35,762 nucleotides of DNA, taken from Clostridiaceae bacterium. GTDB lineage: Bacteria > Bacillota > Clostridia > Acetivibrionales > DUMC01. The position numbers and the translations under genes were made by a program. The stretch's first letter is position 1; every line of letters begins with the position of its first letter. The stretch covers positions 1 through 35,762 of the forward strand of contig JAAZDH010000151.1 of NCBI GenBank assembly GCA_012512865.1. The letters run 5' to 3'. Shown here one piece after another: positions 28,499 through 35,762 of this stretch. A model generated the notes under the pieces. The model had not been told where the DNA came from and ran no database searches. It was given only the letters and a program-made list of their open reading frames with translations.

Positions 28499-30059
28499 AT
28501 TTGTCTGCCACCTCCATAATCGCTTCGGCACTCTTATCGTAATGGCTTCTTGGAAATGCCGTCTTAAGAATGCCGCCCTTGATAATAATTACTGACGCCC
28601 CTTCATTAGAGTAGTAAGCATTTTTTGTGTTTTTAGCCTGTTTAAACATAACCTTTGCATTGACGATATATCCTTCGGCATCATTAACTGATATGCCCCG
28701 ACTTTTCATCTGTATTTCTGCATGTTTATCTACTTCAAGTATTTTTATTGAAATAGGCTTAACAGCAGTACCTATCTTTTTATTGACTGTGCCCTTATCC
28801 TTTAATTTCTGAATCTCTTTATTGATTTCGTAATATAACTTATTGCTGTCAGGATATTGTTTTTTGTATTGATAGAAGCTCTTTAAATCTTCAAACCCTG
28901 TAATATAATTATACTTCAATTCCTGGAATTCATCAAGAGACTTAACACCTAAATCATCACCTAGTACTTTCTTATATTCCTCATATTGTCTCTGATCCGA
29001 ATATCTATTCTTCCATTTCTTTTCCGCCAGAACAGCCTCCGGATTATTCCTGACATACTTATCATACCATTCTTGATATGTCATATTTGCAGGTACTTCA
29101 TAAGTTTTCCCCGTTGCTGGATCCCTGGCTATCCTTGTGCCAACCTCATCTTTATCTTCGTAATATGGTACTGTTGTAGTCCTGCAGAATGGATGAAAAG
29201 GCGGGTAATTTACACCTACTACTGCATCTTTGACATTATGTATTTGCCCGTCCTTTTCCCTGCAAATGTCAGATGTTTTGATATCCAGAGTAGCTACTAT
29301 CTTGTACTTTTTCACACCATCTTCTTTATAGGCCGCCAAGGTTCCCTGTTCAATAATAAAGCTGCTCTCTGTGTGGAGCAGCCTGTACGCTTCGTATTCT
29401 TTGGTCTGAAACCGCTTGGCAAGATTCGAGACCATATCTTTCGGTGGTCTGCCTTGCACTAACATTGTTGTGATATCCTCGCCCAATACCTGCAGCATAT
29501 GGTCTTTTTGCTTCCATATCCGGGTAGAAAAATTGGCCCCATTCCAAGGATAATTTATCAATGCCTCCACGGTTCGAGGATTCACCTGTGCAAAGCCTTG
29601 GTGAAAACCATGATACTGGTCTATATTGAACCAGGTACGGTAATAACTATCAGAATAAACTTCTTTCAGGGCCTCTTCTCCTTTTAGCTGATACTCGATT
29701 GCATACAGCCGCTGCAGCAAGGCATCAACCTGTTTTTCAAGTGCTTGGTATCGAGTAATCCTGGCTTTTATTGACATGTTATTGAGTTCCAGGTTATACT
29801 CGCCCATATGCTCCTGGACTTTTGCGATAAAGTCTTTCAATTCACCTATCTCTGCTTTATCAAGCAATTTTTGAGCCTCAGCAAAAGTAACCTTATTTTC
29901 TATTGCATACCGCACATAAAAATCACTAATAACGCCTTGAATTTCCCTTTTGGCCTGTTCAAACGCTTTTTGCAAACCCTTGTAATATGCTTTTACTTTC
30001 TTTTCGCCTGCCAGAAAGGTCAACTCCTGGCGTTTCTCCCAGTATGATTTTGGCATCAT
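28488..30059 (-). CDS. Phage minor head / head morphogenesis protein (SPP1 gp7/MuF family) with C-terminal toxin-like domain
   Basis: MuF signature LDIKTSDICREKDGQIHNVKDAVVGVNYPPFHPFCRTTTVPYYED; extra C-terminal domain KILEVDKHAEIQMKSRGISVNDAEGYIVNAKVMF...NAYYSNEGASVIIIKGGILKTAFPRSHYDKSAEAIMEVADKY. Confidence 0.85.
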   Translation of the reverse strand: MMPKSYWEKRQELTFLAGEKKVKAYYKGLQKAFEQAKREIQGVISDFYVRYAIENKVTFAEAQKLLDKAEIGELKDFIAKVQEHMGEYNLELNNMSIKARITRYQALEKQVDALLQRLYAIEYQLKGEEALKEVYSDSYYRTWFNIDQYHGFHQGFAQVNPRTVEALINYPWNGANFSTRIWKQKDHMLQVLGEDITTMLVQGRPPKDMVSNLAKRFQTKEYEAYRLLHTESSFIIEQGTLAAYKEDGVKKYKIVATLDIKTSDICREKDGQIHNVKDAVVGVNYPPFHPFCRTTTVPYYEDKDEVGTRIARDPATGKTYEVPANMTYQEWYDKYVRNNPEAVLAEKKWKNRYSDQRQYEEYKKVLGDDLGVKSLDEFQELKYNYITGFEDLKSFYQYKKQYPDSNKLYYEINKEIQKLKDKGTVNKKIGTAVKPISIKILEVDKHAEIQMKSRGISVNDAEGYIVNAKVMFKQAKNTKNAYYSNEGASVIIIKGGILKTAFPRSHYDKSAEAIMEVADKYVK

Positions 30060-31475
30060 TCATCACCAGATCCCTCGCCGGACCCTTCTCCAAACATAGG
30101 AGGTTCATCTGTCTTTCGCTCTTTTTCTATCTGCTTTAGTTCCTCCTCGATATCTTCAATCCACGGATGATTAGAAATGATTGTCTTGTCAGAAATAAAG
30201 CCTTTGCTCTTCTGGCAATCTTCAATGACTTCACTTTTATTAAAAATAATATCACGGTTAAACACAATAGTTATTTCTTTATCCGATACCGGCTGTTTGG
30301 TTATTTCATGGTACTTGTTTACAAAATAAAGCAGTTGCTCAAATCCCCACTTGAACCATTCTTCAAGGGTATTACATTTGAGATCCAGGCCTGCATAAAG
30401 AAACCTGAGAGCTATACCAGAAGGGGCATTGCCTATCTTGTCCTTATCTTCATCTACGCCCTGGCCAAAGTCGAATATGTCTTTTTTAAGTGCTTCCTAA
30501 TGCTTTTCTGCTGCGTCAATATTTATCGTGCTTTCAATCTTATCAACTCCTCTATCTTCATCTACCTTAATAGCCCTGTAATATGATAAGTCCCTCATGA
30601 AATCGCTAAGGCTTTCTCCACCATATCCCCGGAGTGCAAATATTATATTTTTAACTTCCTCAAGAAAGTTTGAAATGTCAGACCTGGTTTTGTCGTAGTC
30701 GTCTATGAGTGTTCTGATAAACCGCAGATCGCAATTCCTTATCATTGTTCTTAAACGGAATAAAAGGTACCCGCTCCCATGTGCCCAGCTTACCATCAAT
30801 TGTGAAATGGGGCAGTAAGTTTCCTTCTCTTTCTCCGTTGAGATATTTTTCAGCATCCAGGATAACCTTTCCGTCTTTTATCTCGTAATACTCAACCCCG
30901 TCAGGCTCATGGTATTCAATTTTTGTTACTACCTTTTTTTCTTTGCCTTCATAGATTTCCACATCATAATACCGGATAAATGCCTGCAGTTCTTCATGAT
31001 CGTTATCAATCCATAAAGGGATACACTGTTCCGATGGAATTTTCATCGTTTTAAATTCTCCCTCTGCATTAATATATACATGAAGCCAGGCTATTCCCTT
31101 ATTGCTTGCCTCGGTACCCAATTGAGCAAGCCTTTTTTGGAATCGCTTGCCCAATGTCTGCTTCACAGCATCAAGGTATTTTTCATCTTCACAGGTCATA
31201 GTGAGAGGTTTTAACAGCAAGTAGTTAATCTTGTCGTCTACCAAATTGTGCATGAATCCATGTGCCAATCGATTATTTGCCTTGGTTTCATCCACAACAG
31301 GCTGTTCATTTTCATAACGCACCATTTTCCGGTTCAGGATGTCGTTCTCCACTATGTAGTACCTCTCACCGTCAAGCATCAGTTGCCGTTCTTTTGATGC
31401 ATTGAACTCATCTATGAAAATTTTTATAATCTCTTCCCTGGTAAGCATGTTAACGTTGTTGTCAAAAATTATCAT
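30056..31475 (-). pseudogene. Phage portal protein (SPP1 gp6-like), frameshifted near 30750 and with in-frame TAG at 30497
   Basis: N-terminal ORF 30678..31475; continuation LRFIRTLIDDYDKTRSDISNFLEEVKNIIFALRGYGGESLSDF...AAEKH*EALKKDIFDFGQGVDEDKDKIGNAPSGIALRFLYAGLDLK...PWIEDIEEELKQIEKERK. Confidence 0.8.
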
Positions 31476-31489
31476 TATCTTATCTCACC

Positions 31490-32602
31490 TCACTTTAACA
31501 CCTGGACGCCGATTTTTCCGATATTTTCTGCTATTCCTGTTGTAGCATCCGGCGCATCATCGTGTTGGTTCTTGCCTTCCCGCTGGTATGTCGTCATGGC
31601 CTTGTAGTATTCAGGCCACCGGTCTCGCCAATTAACCGGGAAGTATATGTGATCCATCACCCAGGTTGCATGGGAAAGGATCCTAGCTTTTTTGTTCTTA
31701 CTTTGATGGAACCACTTAATCTTTGTCCTATTAGTCCTGTATTTTTCTTTCAGGATCCTTTCAACTGCCCTGGCAAAGCCACGGCCACCATTGTTACTTT
31801 CTATATCAGCCACATTAACGTTATTTTCACATAGCATCTTGGCTGTTGCCGGCTCTGTTTCTTCCATCGGAGCTTTTGTGTACAGTACGTCCAGCACGTA
31901 AGCTTCCATGTTGTATTCACCATAAACAATAGCGCATAGATAATCATCACCCTCGTCTGCAGTGTCCACGTAAGCACATATACGCGTGAATAATGGATTC
32001 CCGTTTTCGTCCCTTGGAATATCCGTGTAAGTTTTGAAAGAACTATACAACCTCCCTTTGACGTCAATAGGCACCTGTTGATAGTTGGCACTGGCAATAT
32101 CCTCATTCATAGCCCGAACTTTCATTTCATAGCTTTCACGTGAAAGAATCTCATCACAAAGCATAGTACCGTCATCTTGTAGGGCTTTCATTGTAATGTG
32201 TCTAACTTTCCTGCCTTCTTCTTTAAAATGTTCCAGGGCCCTGCCGGCCAGATCCCCGGTAACCCATCGTGTCATGATAATGATTATTTTCCCGCCTTCC
32301 TCAAGCCGGAACAGCATTGTATTAGTAAACCAACTCCAGTGCTTTTCTAAAACATTCTCGTTATATGCCTCTTCGTCATTTTTGATAAGATCGTCTATTA
32401 TCATCAGCGTGCAGCCAAAACCCGTGGCCGTACCCGTAGGTGACGTGGCCAAATAATTGTTATGTCCTCCCTCCAGGCTCCACAAGTTCATGGCGGCATC
32501 ACCTTGCTTAATTCGTATGCCAGGAAATATGTCACTGTAAATTATTTTATCTTCATCGGCCTTCTTTTGTGTTGGCATACTCCCATGCTTTGTAATCATC
32601 AA
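31490..32602 (-). pseudogene. Phage terminase large subunit, N-terminally truncated
   Basis: GGHNNYLATSPTGTATGFGCTLMIIDDLIKNDEEAYNENVLEKHWSWFTNTMLFRLEEGGKIIIIMTRW and C-terminal nuclease (AYVDTADEGDDYLCAIV...DDAPDATTGIAE); Walker A region absent. Confidence 0.85.
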
Positions 32603-32675
32603 TACCTAGTTTCACAAGATTGTCATGTCTGGTCTTGATTTTCTTCCAGCGTTTCCAGTAGCACATCTGACGGAA
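32556..32675 (-). pseudogene. Orphan group II intron maturase C-terminal fragment
   Basis: RQMCYWKRWKKIKTRHDNLVKLGIDDYKAWEYANTKEGR matches the GIIM maturase-specific C-terminal signature. Confidence 0.85.
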
Positions 32676-32904
32676 ATATTTCAATGAGATGATTTGACGG
32701 AAGTATTTTAATGGAAATATATTTAACAGAATCATATACATATGATTGAGCGATACAAATTTGATTGAGCAATCACATATTTGATGGGATGACATAAAAA
32801 GAAACCCGCAATTTTTATCAATCATTTATTTCCTTTTTATGATATTATATACATACAGAGTAGATCTATATGGGGAGGAATTAAACAGGGAGAAATAAGG
32901 AAGT

Positions 32905-32994
32905 AACCGGCCTTACGCCGGTTGATTACATAAGGAAGCGCAGGCGGCTATGAGTTTGAAACATATATTGAAGAATCTCGCACATACAGCGAGA
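32905..32994 (+). promoter_or_regulatory. Two stem-loops in 5' leader of 33023 gene
   Basis: AACCGGC-CTTAC-GCCGGTT (32905-32923) and TCTCGC-ACATACA-GCGAGA (32976-32994), followed by GGAGGG ribosome-binding site. Confidence 0.4.
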
Positions 32995-33022
32995 AAATTT
33001 ATATACCATTGGAGGGAGAATA

Positions 33023-33976
33023 ATGAAAAAACAGCTTAACATTTCCTGGGACGGTATACAGGATGCGACCGGTTACCTGTTTTCTTTTGCAAAATCATTG
33101 TCCTGTGCAGTAAAAAACAGCTCTTGGCCCGAATATGCCGAGGATATTGTTGCAACAAGCGGCTTTGCTTTCCGTATGTGGGTCAGCGCAGACTTATGCC
33201 CGTCAGCAACCAGTATTTGGAGCTTTGACTGCCAAAAACCATGGGTGGAAAACGGCGGCCTGCTTTGTGATTATGTAGGACGCTATTGGAACCAGGAGCG
33301 TATTGAAAAAGAAAAACGGCTGGAAGCAATTCGGAATGTCAAGTCTTCTATTGACAGGGGTATTCCTGCAATATCATGGGACATCGGTGTCCCGGAATGG
33401 GGGCTTATCACGGGTTATGATGATGCCATACAGATGTTTTATACCCTGCCAATCAATGCAGAGAAAGCCGATCCTACAAGTTCAGCCTATAATACCGTGG
33501 AAATGCCTTATGATGTCCTGGGCAAACGTGAAATACCGATTCTTTCAGTTTTGACCATAACGGGCAAATCTGATAAAACAAAGGAAGATATTTTACATGG
33601 CACGATAAAACTAGCTGTAAACCATCTTAAAGGCGGAGAATGGTGTGACAATGCAAAGGGGCTTGATGCTTATCCTGCTTTAATCAGGATATTTGAAGAA
33701 AACCCTGGGTTTGCTGCGTCGTGGAACGCTGAATACTTTCTCGGAACATACGGTGCTTTAAAAGAATACGCTTATAAATACTTTGAAAAAGTTGGAATGA
33801 TTGAACTGGCGGAAATATACAAGGCTGTATTTAATGCATGGATGGAAGCATTTAAAATTAAGACAAACGAGGATGCAACAGCGGCCGAGGTCAGGGAAAG
33901 AATTGCATCATTACTAAATTCCGCATATAAGAATGAAGAAGAAGCGGTTAAGGTAATGGAATCCCTTGCAATATAG
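33023..33976 (+). CDS. BtrH-N/C39-like (papain-fold) hypothetical protein
   Basis: 317 aa; AISWDIGVPEWGLITGYDD resembles the 'P...WG.I.GYD' block of BtrH_N/C39-like proteins; good RBS (ggaggg). Confidence 0.6.
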   Translation: MKKQLNISWDGIQDATGYLFSFAKSLSCAVKNSSWPEYAEDIVATSGFAFRMWVSADLCPSATSIWSFDCQKPWVENGGLLCDYVGRYWNQERIEKEKRLEAIRNVKSSIDRGIPAISWDIGVPEWGLITGYDDAIQMFYTLPINAEKADPTSSAYNTVEMPYDVLGKREIPILSVLTITGKSDKTKEDILHGTIKLAVNHLKGGEWCDNAKGLDAYPALIRIFEENPGFAASWNAEYFLGTYGALKEYAYKYFEKVGMIELAEIYKAVFNAWMEAFKIKTNEDATAAEVRERIASLLNSAYKNEEEAVKVMESLAI

Positions 33977-34030
33977 GCATACATACCAAATAGGTATACC
34001 ATACAGGTATGCCATATAGGTATATCAAGT
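33968..34030 (+). repeat. ~13-14-bp degenerate tandem repeat
   Basis: AGGCATACATACCA AATAGGTATACCAT ACAGGTATGCCAT ATAGGTATATCAAG. Confidence 0.65.
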
Positions 34031-34137
34031 ACTTCTATGTTCTATCTCGTTCATTTTTTCATGCAATTCCTGGCACCTTTTCTAACATTTTAATATAAAA
34101 AACATTTGCGGATTATAATTTATATAATAACATTGGT

Positions 34138-34400
34138 TAATCCGCAAGTACCATTTCCATGCAACGCTTTCGCCACAAATGCTCGTATTCCTTGTGGGGC
34201 ACAATTCTCCTTGCAAGATCGGCCAGGTTATGCACACCTTCCTCTGCCGCGGTTCCAATACTCCTTTTCTCCTATGCACATATCGATCCGGCGGACATCC
34301 AGGGCTTCGGGATACATTGCCCTTACTTCCGGCAGGTTCATCCTTTGCAGCCAGCATTCGCCGATGGAGACACCATCCACTTCAACAAGGAAGCATAGTG
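34138..34400 (-). pseudogene. GNAT acetyltransferase remnant
   Basis: Minus strand LCFLVEVDGVSIGECWLQRMNLPEVRAMYPEALDVRRIDMCIGEKEYWNRGRGRCA* then a second frame GVHNLADLARRIVPHKEYEHLWRKRCMEMVLAD*. Confidence 0.65.
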
Positions 34401-34547
34401 CGTATCGTGAGTTTTAATAATGCTCATATGTTTCCACCATCCTTCCTTTGAGGAAGTCTTTCGTTTTTATGGATATGGTTATAGATGCTCTTTCCATATT
34501 CCCCGCAGTCTATTCTCCACTTTGCAGTTTATGCTCCATTTTGAAAC

Positions 34548-34583
34548 AAACCAATCAACAAACCAATTAACAAACCAATCAAT
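34548..34583 (+). repeat. 12-bp tandem repeat
   Basis: AAACCAATCAAC AAACCAATTAAC AAACCAATCAA. Confidence 0.75.
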
Positions 34584-34662
34584 TGCACGCTCACAATATC
34601 CGGGACAGTTTTTTAATTGAAATAATATTTCAATAATATTTTATTTTTATATATTAGTTCAC

Positions 34663-35616
34663 TCATTTCACGCACCCGCTTCCCATAACTTGCCGGATAA
34701 AATCGCCTAAGTTTTCTTCAGTTACATCCATTGTATCCATGGCTTTTAAGACTTCTCTCACAAACAGGAATCCGCTATCACAACTCCACTTGCAATACTG
34801 AGATTTCTCCTGTTTGCTCATACTTGAGAGCCCAATAGTAATGCCTCGAACAAAGCATTCCTCTAAAGCATGAATTTTTGAATCTTCCGAATCATCCCAC
34901 ATGTAGCCATAGGTTATCATTCTCCCTGCGTTAAAGCATTTGTCAGGATTTACTTTAGGTAAAAGAGATACGATTATATTTCTGTGGGCCGTTATAAACG
35001 GATGCAAAAACTCATGCAGGATGGAAATCTCAGTAGGATATGTAGTAATGACAACCGTTCTGTCACCTTGTTTTACGAAATCAGCCATGCTGGGTGATTG
35101 AAGCAGGTTAGGCGAAAATTCGATGCTATATGGCATGTTTGTAAACTTTTTGATAGCGCTTTCGATGATCCTTATTTGCCTATTGTAATCATTAAGCCGG
35201 GCTTGGATTATATCCTGATATCTCTTCCAAAGCTTCGAATATCCAGGATTTTCTTTTATCTGCTTCAACACACCCGGAAGCCCTTTAATCCAATCCCAAA
35301 ACCAGTCTTCATGGCCTCCAAAACCGCAGCTTTTTATAAATGCTGCATAATCATTAAAAGTATTGAATTCATAGTCTTTGATAAAAAAGCATGCAGCAGA
35401 AATATCCGATCCATAAGGCCAGTAGGGATTTATTACATTTGTTGACCGGGCTTTTTTGAAATATTCGACGGCACTGTCTTTGAAACTGGTATTCCTGATA
35501 TCATCAACCAGGCTCATTATTTCCGTATCGTTTTTATCAGATAATTCATAACCTGAAGCCACCAATCCCACATAGGACATAACCAAATACTCATTTACTC
35601 CAATTGATATTGGCAT
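34663..35616 (-). CDS. Hypothetical protein with HExxH motif (putative metallopeptidase-like)
   Basis: 317 aa; ISILHEFLHPFITAH contains HEFLH; downstream acidic candidate ligand region HALEECFVRG. Confidence 0.55.
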   Translation of the reverse strand: MPISIGVNEYLVMSYVGLVASGYELSDKNDTEIMSLVDDIRNTSFKDSAVEYFKKARSTNVINPYWPYGSDISAACFFIKDYEFNTFNDYAAFIKSCGFGGHEDWFWDWIKGLPGVLKQIKENPGYSKLWKRYQDIIQARLNDYNRQIRIIESAIKKFTNMPYSIEFSPNLLQSPSMADFVKQGDRTVVITTYPTEISILHEFLHPFITAHRNIIVSLLPKVNPDKCFNAGRMITYGYMWDDSEDSKIHALEECFVRGITIGLSSMSKQEKSQYCKWSCDSGFLFVREVLKAMDTMDVTEENLGDFIRQVMGSGCVK

Positions 35617-35626
35617 ATCACCACTC

Positions 35627-35690
35627 CTCGTATAATATTATTTGTTAATATATTTCTGCTCGTATAATATTATTTGTTAATATATTTCTG
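35627..35690 (+). repeat. Exact 32-bp tandem duplication
   Basis: CTCGTATAATATTATTTGTTAATATATTTCTG at 35627-35658 and 35659-35690. Confidence 0.97.
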
Positions 35691-35691
35691 C

Positions 35692-35720
35692 TTAACTTCC
35701 AGTTAATAACTGGAAGTTAA
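35692..35720 (+). repeat. Perfect 14-bp inverted repeat with 1-nt centre
   Basis: TTAACTTCCAGTTA-A-TAACTGGAAGTTAA. Confidence 0.95.
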
Positions 35721-35762
35721 ATCGTTCGCTATACCATATTAGTGAACAAGCTGCTGTTTTAG

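Noticed and set aside
7414-30499. TAG codon reassignment (two interrupted genes both carry in-frame TAG)
   Set aside because: Both genes also have frameshifts, and intact genes here (AraC regulator, ABC permease) use TAG as a normal terminal stop.

Overview
Low-GC Firmicute (Clostridia-like) chromosomal segment, called by manual reading of the sequence and ORF track; no database search was run. Left third: a degenerate sugar/nucleotide-metabolism neighbourhood (ADP-ribosylglycohydrolase, AraC regulator, BNR sialidase-like protein, UroD-family protein) around a tRNA-Ala(CGC)/tRNA-Val(CAC) pair. Then WG-repeat lipoprotein, ABC transporter plus two-component system, GrpB-methyltransferase fusion, further methyltransferases, RsgA-type GTPase. 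Two T-box-led aminoacyl-tRNA synthetase genes follow (metG, which is frameshifted, and trpS), with a tandem GNAT protein and an Rpn-like nuclease between them. Right third: a group II intron in antisense directly after trpS, abutting a perfect 15-bp hairpin; then a decayed SPP1-like prophage (truncated terminase, broken portal gene, intact MuF-type head protein with an apparent C-terminal toxin-like domain and a small downstream Cys-rich gene). An orphan group II maturase C-terminal fragment is fused onto the truncated terminase. The right end has a BtrH/C39-like protein and an HExxH protein. Short degenerate tandem repeats (9-14 bp units) recur in many intergenic gaps. The strongest candidates for follow-up are the surviving MuF toxin-like pair, the intron/terminator/trpS arrangement, and the frameshifted T-box metG.
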